Shown here: in pieces, positions 8,191 to 17,399 of the stretch
Layout: each line of letters starts with the position of its first letter
Numbering within the stretch: position 1 is the first letter of the stretch
Program-made: the position numbers and the translations under genes
From: CAWDPQ01 sp049642465
GTDB lineage: Bacteria; Acidobacteriota; Vicinamibacteria; Vicinamibacterales; 2-12-FULL-66-21
Reading direction: 5' to 3'
Length of the DNA: 64,000 bases
NCBI GenBank assembly: GCA_049642465.1
Contig: JBAROV010000224.1
Location: forward strand, 80,517-144,516
The notes under the pieces: generated by a model
The model's database searches: none
What the model saw: only the letters and a program-made list of their open reading frames with translations
What the model was told of the DNA's origin: nothing

Positions 8191-10133
8191 TCGGATCCTG
8201 GATTCGACAGGACCGCTGGCGCGAGCTCTCGGAGCGTGTTGGCGTGCTCGCGACCGCTGGAGTGTTCGTCACCCTCCTCGGCGTTGCGGTATCGCTCGAC
8301 TACCCGCGCACGGCGCGCGGTTTCAAAGGCGATGAGGCGACGTACTACAGCCTGACCCACAGCCTCGCCCGCGACTTCGACTTTACCTTTCAGCGCCAGG
8401 ACCTCGTTCGGGTGTGGGAGGAATTCCCCGGACCTGAGGGAATCTTCCTGAAGCGTGGCAGCAAGATCGACTTCCAGCGGCAGGCGGGATTTCCTTTCGT
8501 CCGAATAGTGCGGACCGAGGATCCGGCCCGCTACCGGCTCTACTACGCCAAGTCATACATTTATCCGCTCTTCGCCGCCCCGTTCGTACGCGTGTTTGGC
8601 ACCAATGGGTTTCTGATCTTCCACGCCGTCCTGCTGACCTTCGCGTATGCCGTCGCGTACCGCTTCTTGACGGCGCGCGGGGCCCGCCCCGGTGTGGCGG
8701 CATCGTTCACAGGGATTTTCATGTTTGGCTCGGTGGTCCCGGTGTACTTCGTCTGGCTGATGCCGGAAATCTTCAACTTCACGATTGTGTTTTGTGCCTA
8801 CTTTCTGTGGACCTACAAGCTGGTTGCACCGCCCGTTCCATCACCGAAGCGATTCGAACAATTCTTGCGTTCTCCGCGATCCGACACGGTCGCCGCCGTA
8901 CTCCTTGGGGTCGCGACGTTTTCCAAGCCTACTCACGTCATCTTGATAGGCCCACTGCTCGCCTGGTTGCTGTGGCGGCGCGAACTTCGGCGGTTTTTGG
9001 CCGCAGGCCTTTCTTTCGCGCTGGTCGTGTTGGCGCTCTTCGCGATCAATGCAGCAATCACTGGCGATTTCAACTATCAGGGAGGGATTCGGAAGACCTT
9101 CTACAGCCGGACGGGCTTTCCGTTCGCCAACACATGGGAAACGTTCGACAACCGCGGCCAGAGCATGACGACGGACGCGGTGCCGTTCGACATCCTCTTT
9201 CATCGCGACACGGCGACGGTGTTGCTATGGAACCTGGGCTACTTCGTCGTTGGGCGCTACAACGGCCTGCTCCCCTATTTCTTCCCGGGGATCGTCGCTG
9301 CGGGACTCTTTCTGGGCGCCGGCCGCGAGCGGCGGACGTGGCAATGGCTGGTGGCTGGGGCACTCGTGGCAGGTGCGCTCGGCTTGATCGCATACATGCC
9401 CTACACCTATTCGGGTGGGGGTGCCCCAATCGGCAATCGCTACTATCTGAGCTACTACCCGCTGTTTCTGTTTCTCCTGCCTCCGCTTCGCGGAATTCGC
9501 GCGGTGTTGACGGCGCTGGCCATTGGTGCCCTGTTCACCGCCAAGCTGGTGCTGAACCCTTTTTACACTTCGTCCAATCCAGGCGAACACGCCAAGGCCG
9601 GCCCGCTCCGGCTGCTGCCAATCGAACGCACACTGCTGAACGATCTTGCCGTCAGCGCGGATCCGGATCGATCGCGCCGTCCGCTCGCCGGGACTCCACC
9701 CGTGACCGCGTACTTCGTAGACGACGGTGCGTATCCGCCCGAGGGGGAGATCTTCTGGTTGAGAGGAAAGTCGCGAGCCGACGTGCTGCTGCGGGCACCC
9801 ACAACGCCCGGCGCGGATGGGAATCCGCTTCCGCTTCGCGTCCGCTCGTGGTCACTCGAAGTGACGAACGGCAGTTCGCCGAATCACGTGACCGTCCGTT
9901 CCGGATGGCGTCGAGCGTCCATCGCACTCGCACCAGGAGAAGTTCGCACCATCGAGATTGGCGCCGGTGCGGGCGTGCCGTACAAACCGGCCAGGTTCCC
10001 GACGAACTACGTCTATGCCTTGTCGCTCGACACGAGCGACGGGTTCGTGCCGTTTCTCACAGACACGACGAGCACCGATAGCCGGTATCTCGGCGCGATG
10101 GTGCGTCTAACGCCGATCTATTTCAATCCGTAG
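8187..10133 (+). CDS. Polytopic GT-C-like membrane glycosyltransferase
   Basis: The 648-residue protein starts with a transmembrane segment followed by FKGDEATYYSLTHSLARD; an acidic pair in the first periplasmic loop is the hallmark of GT-C glycosyltransferases that use polyprenyl-phosphate sugars. About ten further hydrophobic segments run to residue 460. A soluble beta-rich C-terminal domain follows, probably periplasmic. It is coupled to the upstream GT4 gene by ATGA and overlaps the convergent oxidoreductase gene by 11 bp at its 3' end. It likely transfers a sugar or oligosaccharide outside the cytoplasmic membrane. The family assignment rests on topology and the DE motif only. Confidence 0.75.
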   Translation: MIGSWIRQDRWRELSERVGVLATAGVFVTLLGVAVSLDYPRTARGFKGDEATYYSLTHSLARDFDFTFQRQDLVRVWEEFPGPEGIFLKRGSKIDFQRQAGFPFVRIVRTEDPARYRLYYAKSYIYPLFAAPFVRVFGTNGFLIFHAVLLTFAYAVAYRFLTARGARPGVAASFTGIFMFGSVVPVYFVWLMPEIFNFTIVFCAYFLWTYKLVAPPVPSPKRFEQFLRSPRSDTVAAVLLGVATFSKPTHVILIGPLLAWLLWRRELRRFLAAGLSFALVVLALFAINAAITGDFNYQGGIRKTFYSRTGFPFANTWETFDNRGQSMTTDAVPFDILFHRDTATVLLWNLGYFVVGRYNGLLPYFFPGIVAAGLFLGAGRERRTWQWLVAGALVAGALGLIAYMPYTYSGGGAPIGNRYYLSYYPLFLFLLPPLRGIRAVLTALAIGALFTAKLVLNPFYTSSNPGEHAKAGPLRLLPIERTLLNDLAVSADPDRSRRPLAGTPPVTAYFVDDGAYPPEGEIFWLRGKSRADVLLRAPTTPGADGNPLPLRVRSWSLEVTNGSSPNHVTVRSGWRRASIALAPGEVRTIEIGAGAGVPYKPARFPTNYVYALSLDTSDGFVPFLTDTTSTDSRYLGAMVRLTPIYFNP

Positions 10134-11619
10134 CGGGGCCAGGCGGCACGTGCGGCTGGGTTGATTCGAGGGCCGTTGGATCGGCGAAGACGTCGCCGAG
10201 ATCGACGTCTCCTTCCTCGTGGTATTCGTCGTCCGCATTGACCGCCCAGACGTCGTGGTGGGCGCCGAGCACGTTCTGCGCGGCGAGCAGCGCGGTGACC
10301 ATCGAGTGGTCTTGATTGTTGTACTTGTGAAGTCCGTTGCGGCCGGCCACATGGAGGTTCGAAAAGCCAACAAGATAGCGGCTGACGATGGCGAGCGCCG
10401 CTTCATAACCCTCGTCGTAGACGGGATAGGCTTTCGGCATTCGCACCACGGCGCCGTCAATGACCTTCGCTCCGTGCAGCAGTCCGATTTCCGTCACCTC
10501 TCGCGTGCCTAACTCAATCAGGTCGGCATCGGACATCGTCCAGAGGCCATCGCCTTCAAAGCAGAAATACTCCAGCCCGAGGCATGTCTTCGACGCGTCT
10601 GGCACCATCGCCGGACTCCAGTTCTTGAAATTCTGGATGCGTCCAAGCTTGACGCGCGGATCGTGAACGTAGATCCAGTTATCGGGGAACAGGGTCGGCG
10701 CATCGACGATGAGCGCGACGGTGAGGAAGTCGCGGTAATGAAGCCGATCCGCGGCCGCGACGACTTCTGGTGGCGGCGCTGGTGAGAGACTGTGGATCAA
10801 CTCGCGCAGCGGCATCGTGGCGACGACCGACGACACCGGCACGCGCTGGCGGGTTTGGTCATGTTCGTATTCGACAGCGATGATCTGGCCGTCGGCGTGC
10901 TCGAGGCGTTTGACCCCGGCACCAAACTTGAGAAAGCCGCCGTGCCGGAGGAGATGATGGTGAAACGCGTCCCACATCATGCCAGGGCCCAGCCGCGGAT
11001 ATTCGAACTCGTGGATAAGGGTTTTGATCTGGCCACCGCTTGATTTCTTGGGCAGCAGCATGTTGACGATAGCGCTGACGAGCGAGAGCCCCTTGATTCG
11101 CTGAGCCGCCCATTGGGCGCCGATCTGGGAGCAGGGAATTCCCCATACCTTTTCGGTATAGGTCTTGAAAAAAATCGTGTAGAGCCGGCGGCCGAATCGG
11201 TTGGTCACCCAATCCTCGAACGTCACTTCCGGGGTGATGGGCCGCACGCGAATCCACATGTAACTGAGCAGCACGAGCAGCGCATTGGCCAGGCCCAACC
11301 CCGAGAGCGCGTTCATCGGCTTCAGCGGATAATCGAAGAATTTCCCGCCGTAGTAGATGCGCGAGAGCCGGGGACGCTGCAGCAATTCAGCGCCGAGCAT
11401 GTCTCGCCAGAGCTGACGGACGGCGCGTACCTTCGTGAAAAACCGGTGGCCGCCGATGTCGAAGCGAAACCCTTTGTACTCAACCGTCCGGGCGATGCCA
11501 CCGACCTGGGTGTCCTTCTCGAGCACCAGCGGATGGCGGTCGTGCCGCGTGAGCAGCCACGCAGCGGTCAGACCGGCCGGACCAGCGCCGATAACGACGA
11601 TCGGATCTCCATCGGACAT
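10123..11619 (-). CDS. FAD-dependent oxidoreductase (UDP-galactopyranose mutase/amine oxidase-like fold)
   Basis: The 498-residue product opens with a Rossmann motif VVIGAGPAGLTAAW (glycines at about 11-16), followed by the FAD-binding GGIARTVEYKGFRFDIGGHRFF region found in protoporphyrinogen oxidase-like and UDP-galactopyranose mutase-like proteins. The C-terminal FAD motif is in VSRYLVGFSNLHVAGRNGLHKYNNQDHSM. Homologues of this shape are common in polysaccharide clusters, where they are annotated as FAD-dependent or NAD(P)-binding proteins. It is convergent with the GT-C gene and divergent from the large membrane protein at 11738. A role in sugar-nucleotide or lipid-linked sugar modification fits the neighbours but is inference. 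Confidence 0.82.
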   Translation of the reverse strand: MSDGDPIVVIGAGPAGLTAAWLLTRHDRHPLVLEKDTQVGGIARTVEYKGFRFDIGGHRFFTKVRAVRQLWRDMLGAELLQRPRLSRIYYGGKFFDYPLKPMNALSGLGLANALLVLLSYMWIRVRPITPEVTFEDWVTNRFGRRLYTIFFKTYTEKVWGIPCSQIGAQWAAQRIKGLSLVSAIVNMLLPKKSSGGQIKTLIHEFEYPRLGPGMMWDAFHHHLLRHGGFLKFGAGVKRLEHADGQIIAVEYEHDQTRQRVPVSSVVATMPLRELIHSLSPAPPPEVVAAADRLHYRDFLTVALIVDAPTLFPDNWIYVHDPRVKLGRIQNFKNWSPAMVPDASKTCLGLEYFCFEGDGLWTMSDADLIELGTREVTEIGLLHGAKVIDGAVVRMPKAYPVYDEGYEAALAIVSRYLVGFSNLHVAGRNGLHKYNNQDHSMVTALLAAQNVLGAHHDVWAVNADDEYHEEGDVDLGDVFADPTALESTQPHVPPGPATD

Positions 11620-11737
11620 TTAGTGGACTGTATCAATCATTTCTGGGGCGGCCGCTCCGTTGTCGCGGTCCGGGGAATCATGGTGGCAACGGCAAAGCCA
11701 GAAATGGTAGCACGCACCATTCATCGCGCCTTGACGC

Positions 11738-13834
11738 GTGCATGATCGATTGACGAAGATCGACCGCGTGTCAACATCTTCGCGGCGGGCGCGAGCGCTG
11801 GCAGCGGTGCTGGCGACCCTCGCTGCCGTCGCGATTGCTCTCACCATTCGCGCGATCGCGCCGTTCGGGGCGGGCTTGTTGCTGTGCGGGATGGTCGCGC
11901 TCTTTGCCGTTCCCGGTCTGGTCGTCGCGTGGATCGTCTTTGCACCTCGTCCCGGCCGGCTGCTCGCGGTCTGCGGCGTTGGCCCAATCTGGGGTTACGG
12001 CCTGAGTTCGGCGGCCCTGCTGGCTCTGTGGGCTGTGGGCGTGCGCAGCTGGCCGTTGCTCCTCGCACCTGCGCTTGCTTCGCTTCTCGCGGCGCCACTT
12101 GCGGGACTCGCGCGAGGATCAATCACGGCGGCACCGGCGCGCCGTGCGGACCTTCTGGCTATCCTCATCCTGATTGCCCTCGTGCCGGCGATCGTCGGCC
12201 GACCCTTCGCACGAGTTGGCGAAGAGGTTCCGGACGGACGCGCGTATCGCGCGTACTTCACGGCCGACATGGTCTGGCGGATGGCGGTCGTGGCCGAACT
12301 GAGCAAAGGAGAGTTCCCGCCACGTAATCCGTTCTACCGGGGTGACCGGATGCACTACTACTGGCTGGCGCACCTGTTGCCGGCTGCCGAGTATCGCCTG
12401 CTGCACAAGCAGGTGAGCATCGAGCAGATCCTGCTCACCCATTCGGTCGCGCTGGATCTGGCCTTCGTAATGTTCCTGTTCGCCTTCGCCCGGCAATGGA
12501 TCGAGAGTACGGGCGCTGTCCTGGTCGCGTGTATCGCGGCCCTGCTCGGTTCGAGTTTCGAAGGGACCGAGCGCGTCTTTTATTACTGGCGACAGGGTGC
12601 GCCGCTGACCCTGGTCGAGACCCTCAATATCGACGCGGTCACGCGATGGTTCTATGGAAGTCTGCCGGTCGACGGCCTGCAGCGCCTGCTGTGGTACCAG
12701 CCCCATCATTCCACCGGCTACTCGCTAGGACTCTCCGCGCTGTGGCTGGCCGGGCGCGCAGACGATCCGCTGTCACCCCGGGTGATGGCGCTTTGCGGCG
12801 CACTGCTCGGATTGTGTCTGCTGCTCAGCACGTTTTCCGCGATTATGCTCACGGTCATGGTCGCCTCGGTCACGCTCATTCGTGTGATTGCTGGCCGTGA
12901 GTGGCGAAGGACGTTGCCGGCGGCCATTGCCGGCGCGGTACCGTTGGGTGCCGCGACCGCGCTCGCATTCTCCCTCCACTACGTCGACCGCTCTGGCAGT
13001 TCGCTCTTTCGGATCCTGGCAAACCCGCTCGCGTTCCAGCACACAACGGCTGTCCTGATTCTCAGCTTCGGGCCGCTCTTGCTCGGCGGCATCGCCGGAA
13101 CGGTATCCGCTGTTCGCGCACGTCGCGATTCGTTCATCCCGATTGTGGTCATCGTGCTGGTCTCGTTCCTGTTCTACTTTTTCGTCGATCTTCGGGACCA
13201 TCAGTTCGTCTACGTCGGCTGGCGTGCCGGGCACCTCCTGTTCATTGCGTTGACGGTGCTCACCGGCCTGGCGATTCAGGAGTTGATGCGGAGACCTCCG
13301 CCGATTCGCGCGTCGTTCGTGGTTGCTGCTGCCATTCTTCTCCTTCTCTCGGCGCCAACATTCGCGATTGATTTCTACAACACCCAGGACATCAGCAACC
13401 GGAGACCGGGCCCGGGCTTCCCCTGGACCCTGGTTCTCTCGCATGATGAACTCGACATGCTGAAGTGGATCAAGAGCTACACGCGGCCGAATGCGATCGT
13501 TCAGGTCGAGCCATTCAGCCGGGACCCGAGTACGTGGGCGTATGTGCCGGCGTTTGCCGAGCGGCGGATGGCTGCGGGATTACCGATCTCGATGGTGCCG
13601 TTGCACAAGTACGAGGCCGCCAGCGTGCAAGTGCGCGCCCTCTACCAAGAGACCGATCCTCGAGGCGCTTACCAGCGCGCGGCACAACTTGGCATCGATT
13701 ACCTCATCGTCGGCGGGCCGGAGCGGCGGGCGTATCCGGCATTCGAGGGGATGCTCGCGGCAAGCCCGGTCCACTTCCGGCCAGTGTTCAAGCGCCCTGA
13801 CTTATCACTCTACGCCGTGGAAGGTGGCCACTGA
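11738..13834 (+). CDS. Large polytopic membrane protein, GT-C-like, function unknown
   Basis: The 698-residue protein has about twelve transmembrane segments up to residue 540 and a soluble C-terminal domain of about 150 residues. RMHYYWLAHLLPAAEY and YQPHHSTGYSLGLSALWLAG lie in loops between helices and resemble the aromatic/His loops of membrane glycosyltransferases and related proteins. The C-terminal domain (DELDMLKWIKSYTRPNA, LGIDYLIVGGPE) resembles the periplasmic tails of some mannosyltransferase-like proteins. The GTG at 11738 is the longest plausible start; the first 15 residues are polar and a later start is possible. It precedes a GT4 gene by 20 bp. I class it as a probable GT-C enzyme without a known substrate. 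Confidence 0.7.
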   Translation: MHDRLTKIDRVSTSSRRARALAAVLATLAAVAIALTIRAIAPFGAGLLLCGMVALFAVPGLVVAWIVFAPRPGRLLAVCGVGPIWGYGLSSAALLALWAVGVRSWPLLLAPALASLLAAPLAGLARGSITAAPARRADLLAILILIALVPAIVGRPFARVGEEVPDGRAYRAYFTADMVWRMAVVAELSKGEFPPRNPFYRGDRMHYYWLAHLLPAAEYRLLHKQVSIEQILLTHSVALDLAFVMFLFAFARQWIESTGAVLVACIAALLGSSFEGTERVFYYWRQGAPLTLVETLNIDAVTRWFYGSLPVDGLQRLLWYQPHHSTGYSLGLSALWLAGRADDPLSPRVMALCGALLGLCLLLSTFSAIMLTVMVASVTLIRVIAGREWRRTLPAAIAGAVPLGAATALAFSLHYVDRSGSSLFRILANPLAFQHTTAVLILSFGPLLLGGIAGTVSAVRARRDSFIPIVVIVLVSFLFYFFVDLRDHQFVYVGWRAGHLLFIALTVLTGLAIQELMRRPPPIRASFVVAAAILLLLSAPTFAIDFYNTQDISNRRPGPGFPWTLVLSHDELDMLKWIKSYTRPNAIVQVEPFSRDPSTWAYVPAFAERRMAAGLPISMVPLHKYEAASVQVRALYQETDPRGAYQRAAQLGIDYLIVGGPERRAYPAFEGMLAASPVHFRPVFKRPDLSLYAVEGGH

Positions 13835-13854
13835 TTGGTGACGCCGGTTCTTCG

Positions 13855-14898
13855 ATGAGAGTGGCTGTCGTTACATCGAGTCCACCTCTGGTTGAGGGTG
13901 GACATCTGGTGATTGCGCGGGCGCTCGTCACGGCCCTCCGCGACGAGGGGCACGACGCCGATATCGTCGTCACTCCGCAGAATCCCTTTGGCCATCAGGC
14001 GTCAGCCTATCTGGCGACATGGCTTACCGACGTGCGGTCGAGCGATGGCAAGCCGATCGATCGCGTCATCAGCCTGCGCTATCCGAGCTATGCCGTCAGG
14101 CATCCGCAACATGTGTGCTGGCTGAATCACACGATGCGCGAGTACTACGACTTGTGGGATCGGTTCAGCGTGACGCTCAGTCCCGAGGGTCGGCTGAAGG
14201 AATCCATCCGGCGTCGAATCATCCAGCAAACGGACCGTTATCTGCTGACGCACAACGTCAGGCGTGTGTTCGTGCAATCAAGGACGATTCAGGATCGGCT
14301 CCGAATGTGGCCGTCCTTGAAGACACGGATTCTGTATCCGCCCGCGCCGCAGCGAGGCTATCGCTGCGACGATTATGGCGACTACATCTTCATGGTGTCG
14401 CGGCTGACGCTGCTGAAGCGGGCTGATCTCCTGGTCCGCGCGCTGGCGTTGCCGGCAGCCGCGGGCATTCGTGCGGTCATCGCGGGCGAAGGGGAGGAAT
14501 ACGGGCCGCTGCAACAGCTCGTTGCCAACCTGAAGGTGGGCGATCGGGTCAACCTCGAGGGGCGTCTGACCGAAGAGCAGCTGCTGACCCACTTGGCCCG
14601 CTGTCGTGCAGTGTGCTTTCCGCCGCTCGACGAAGACTACGGTTTCGTGACGGTTGAAGCCTTTGCCTCGCGGAAAGCGGTCATCACGTGCCGGGACAGC
14701 GGAGGCCCGGCCGAACTCGTCATCGATGGTGAACACGGATTCGTCTCGGAGCCCACGCCGGATGCGCTGGCTGACGCGTTGCGGAAGATCATGAAAAGCC
14801 GGGATCTGGCCGAACGACTCGGACGCCAGGCATGTGAAAAGGGGGCGCATTTCACCTGGCCGGAAACCGTGCGGACGCTCCTCGCGGTAGACTCGTAG
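13855..14898 (+). CDS. Glycosyltransferase family 4 (group 1) protein
   Basis: The 347-residue protein begins MRVAVVTSSPPLVEGGHLVIA, the first beta-strand and glycine loop of a GT-B fold. The donor domain begins at DYIFMVSRLTLLKRADLLVRAL and contains FPPLDEDYGFVTVEAFASRK, an E-x7-E motif (EDYGFVTVE). It ends six bases before ttcA. It is probably the last glycan gene of the cluster on this strand. Sugar and acceptor are unknown. Confidence 0.87.
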   Translation: MRVAVVTSSPPLVEGGHLVIARALVTALRDEGHDADIVVTPQNPFGHQASAYLATWLTDVRSSDGKPIDRVISLRYPSYAVRHPQHVCWLNHTMREYYDLWDRFSVTLSPEGRLKESIRRRIIQQTDRYLLTHNVRRVFVQSRTIQDRLRMWPSLKTRILYPPAPQRGYRCDDYGDYIFMVSRLTLLKRADLLVRALALPAAAGIRAVIAGEGEEYGPLQQLVANLKVGDRVNLEGRLTEEQLLTHLARCRAVCFPPLDEDYGFVTVEAFASRKAVITCRDSGGPAELVIDGEHGFVSEPTPDALADALRKIMKSRDLAERLGRQACEKGAHFTWPETVRTLLAVDS

Positions 14899-14904
14899 AC
14901 TGAA

Positions 14905-15720
14905 ATGGGTTACGCGTCTCCTTTGGAAGCACGTCTCGCGAAGAAGGTCACGAAAGCCATCAGCGATTACCGTTTGATTGAAGACGGCGATCGGGTGATG
15001 GTCGGCCTGTCCGGTGGAAAAGACAGTTGGGCGTTGCTGCAGATTCTCGACGTCCTCCGCCAGCGAGCGCCCATCGGCTTTTCGCTGGTCGCCGTCACGG
15101 TGGACTCAGGATACGATGGGTACCGCCACGACCTGATCGCCCGCACCTGCGAGCAGCGCGATTGGGAGTATCGCATCGTGCACACGGAGATTGGCGAGAT
15201 GGTGGACGACCTCATCGATCAGAGCGCGACGCCCTGTTCGCTGTGCGCCCGGATGCGCCGGGGCGTGCTCTACCGGATTGCCAACGAGGTTGGCGCGTCG
15301 AAAATCGCGCTCGGCCATCATCTGGATGATTTCATCGAGACGCTACTGTTGAACCTGTTCTTTGCCGGAAGCCTCAAAGCCATGCCGGCACGCCTGGTCT
15401 CCGACAACGGTGAACACGTGGTGGTACGGCCGCTGGTGACGGTGACCGAAGCGGAGGCTCGGAACTACGCCAAGGAGCGGTCGCTCCCGATCATCAGCTG
15501 CTGTTGCCGCGCATGTGGCGACCTCAGTTTGCAACGCCAGCGCGTCAAACGCCTGATTGCCGAACTCGAAGTCGAACATCCGGACATCAAGAATTCCATG
15601 ATCCGGGCGCTCGCCAACGTGGCGAGCCGGCACCTGCTCGATCTCCGACTCAATCCCCTTTCCGAACTGCGCGCGGCAGCCGCGACTGCCGCACCGCTGC
15701 GGTGGCGAGGAACGGCATAG
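14905..15720 (+). CDS. ttcA: tRNA 2-thiocytidine biosynthesis protein TtcA
   Basis: The 271-residue protein has the PP-loop SGGKDS at residues 36-41, used to adenylate the tRNA base, and the TtcA-type CxxC at Cys111/Cys114 (PCSLCARMRRG). A later Cys cluster at residues 199-204 (CCCRAC) contains the third Fe-S-ligand position. These support a [4Fe-4S] enzyme that thiolates C32 of certain tRNAs. GHHLDDFIETLLLN is the expected ATP-binding helix. It lies between a glycosyltransferase and a secreted protein with gaps of 6 and 1 bp, so it is probably cotranscribed with unrelated neighbours. Related PP-loop thiolases such as TtuA are alternatives, but the motif order fits TtcA best. Confidence 0.88.
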   Translation: MGYASPLEARLAKKVTKAISDYRLIEDGDRVMVGLSGGKDSWALLQILDVLRQRAPIGFSLVAVTVDSGYDGYRHDLIARTCEQRDWEYRIVHTEIGEMVDDLIDQSATPCSLCARMRRGVLYRIANEVGASKIALGHHLDDFIETLLLNLFFAGSLKAMPARLVSDNGEHVVVRPLVTVTEAEARNYAKERSLPIISCCCRACGDLSLQRQRVKRLIAELEVEHPDIKNSMIRALANVASRHLLDLRLNPLSELRAAAATAAPLRWRGTA

Positions 15721-15721
15721 C

Positions 15722-16582
15722 GTGAATCATCGCCGTTCGCTCGTCTTCGGATTCGCTACTTTTCTGCTCTTGCTGCTTCGCTTAGACGCGCACGCCCAAC
15801 AGCGGCCTCTCGTCACCGAGGATCCAGAAACGGTCGGTTCCGGTCTCATCCTCGTCGAGGGCGGGGTCGACGTTCAGCGGAGCATTCTCTTCCCGGTTTC
15901 TGGTCTCGAAGGGAATCTGCTGCGGGCGCCGCTTCTCGGTGTCAGCATTGGCGTTGGCCCGATCGCCGAGTTGCAGATCGACGGCGGCTTCTATCAGCGA
16001 CTGGACATCACGTCCAGGCGTCCTGCGCCGCTCTCGTCGCACCTCGATTTCACGGGTAATCGCACGACGGATGTCGATGATGCCGTCCTTGCGATGAAGA
16101 TTCGGTTGGTACCGGAGGGCTCGAGCCGCCCTGCGGTCGGTCTCCGGTTTGCGACGCGGCTTCCGAACGCCGGCAACGAGAGCGGGCTGGGAATCGATAC
16201 GTTGGAGTTCCAGGCCACGGCGCTCGTCGGAAAGACTGTCCAGTCCATCCGCGCCGTCGCGAATGTTGGCCTCGCCATTCTCGGTGATCCCACGCGCGGC
16301 GATCAGCAGGGCGACTTGTTGACTTACGGATTATCCTTAGCGCGAGCGGTCAGGCAAGGCGTCGAGATCGTTGCAGAAGTGAACGGTCGCTACGCGGCGA
16401 CTTACGATGAAGACACGCCGCCCGGCGGGGAGAGTCGCGCGACGGTCCGCCTCGGCGGCCGGATCACGACTGGGACGGTTCGGTTCGATGCCGCTGCGCT
16501 GATCGGGACCACGCCGCGCGACCCGAATATCGGGTTCACCGTGGGGTTGACGTGGGTGTTCCGGGCGTTCACCTTACCGTAA
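15722..16582 (+). CDS. Secreted protein, probable outer-membrane beta-barrel
   Basis: The 286-residue product starts at a GTG one base after ttcA stops and has a Sec signal peptide ending near AHAQQ. The mature part has alternating polar and hydrophobic strands (VGPIAELQIDGGF, VGLRFATRLPNAGNESG, VRLGGRITTGTVRFDAAAL) and ends GLTWVFRAFTLP. This resembles outer-membrane transporter-like barrels often annotated only as hypothetical. No enzyme motif is visible. It precedes dapF by 13 bp. Confidence 0.72.
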   Translation: MNHRRSLVFGFATFLLLLLRLDAHAQQRPLVTEDPETVGSGLILVEGGVDVQRSILFPVSGLEGNLLRAPLLGVSIGVGPIAELQIDGGFYQRLDITSRRPAPLSSHLDFTGNRTTDVDDAVLAMKIRLVPEGSSRPAVGLRFATRLPNAGNESGLGIDTLEFQATALVGKTVQSIRAVANVGLAILGDPTRGDQQGDLLTYGLSLARAVRQGVEIVAEVNGRYAATYDEDTPPGGESRATVRLGGRITTGTVRFDAAALIGTTPRDPNIGFTVGLTWVFRAFTLP

Positions 16583-16595
16583 GCCGTCCCGTCCG

Positions 16596-17399
16596 ATGAA
16601 ACTCGTGAAGGCTCACGCCTTCGGCAACGACTTTCTGCTCGTGCACGCGGCAGAGACGCGGCCGCTGCGCGATCTGTCCGCCACCACGCGTGCGATCTGC
16701 GATCGTCATCGCGGCATCGGCGCGGACGGGTTGATCGTGTACGAGACGGACGCGCGCCGGACGTCGATGCGCCTTCTCAACGCAGACGGCAGCCACTCCG
16801 AGATTTCCGGAAATGGCGTTCGGTGCCTCGCCGCCTGGCTCGCCAGGACGACGGCGGCCTCTCCCGGAAGCACCATTGACATCGACACCGAAGCGGGCAC
16901 AAAGCGCCTCGAGTTTCTGAGCGACGCCAACGGGCGGCAAACGTTTCGAGCGGCAATGGGGCAGCCAGAGCAGGTCGCGCGCGCCCGCATACCGGTCGGT
17001 TCCACCACCGTTGACGCCATCACCTTGCGCGTGGGGAATCCGCAGTGCGTCGTGCTTGGTGAAGTGAGCGACCAGCGCCTTCGAACGATTGCCTCAGCGC
17101 TTGCCGTTCATCCGCACTTTCCAGAAGGCACGAACGTGGAGCTTGCCTCGGTCGAGCCGCCGGACCGTGTCCGGATTCTCATTTGGGAGCGCGGCGTCGG
17201 TCCGACCGAGTCGTCTGGAACGGGCGCATGCGCAGCCGCTGTCGCGGCGATTCAATACGGCGGGGCCTCACGAGCCGTGGACATCGACGCGCCGGGGGGC
17301 ACGCAACACGTCGAATGGCGCGACGATGGGTTGTATTTGACCGGGTGGGCGGAGATTGTGGCCGAGGCGACGTGGCTGAGAGCCGAACACCGCAGGTAA
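16596..17399 (+). CDS. dapF: Diaminopimelate epimerase (variant active site)
   Basis: The 267-residue product fits DapF, which converts LL- to meso-diaminopimelate for lysine and peptidoglycan synthesis. It opens with LVKAHAFGNDFLLV and has both half-site motifs: NADGSHSEISGNGVRC around residues 62-77 and ESSGTGACAAAVAA in the C-terminal half. In characterised DapF enzymes each motif holds a catalytic Cys. Here the first is Ser at residue 71 (codon 16806-16808), while the second Cys (GTGAC) is kept. Overall length and fold motifs are normal. The stop overlaps the start of the downstream transporter by one base (TAATG). Confidence 0.88.
   Translation: MKLVKAHAFGNDFLLVHAAETRPLRDLSATTRAICDRHRGIGADGLIVYETDARRTSMRLLNADGSHSEISGNGVRCLAAWLARTTAASPGSTIDIDTEAGTKRLEFLSDANGRQTFRAAMGQPEQVARARIPVGSTTVDAITLRVGNPQCVVLGEVSDQRLRTIASALAVHPHFPEGTNVELASVEPPDRVRILIWERGVGPTESSGTGACAAAVAAIQYGGASRAVDIDAPGGTQHVEWRDDGLYLTGWAEIVAEATWLRAEHRR

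Noticed and set aside
11638..11707. CATTTCTGG/CCAGAAATG inverted repeat in the spacer before the large membrane protein
   Set aside because: Nine-base arms are 52 bp apart; too far for a typical operator and could be chance.
16596..17399. dapF as a pseudogene because of the Ser substitution
   Set aside because: Length, second catalytic Cys, motifs and frame are all normal, so it is a variant rather than a broken gene.
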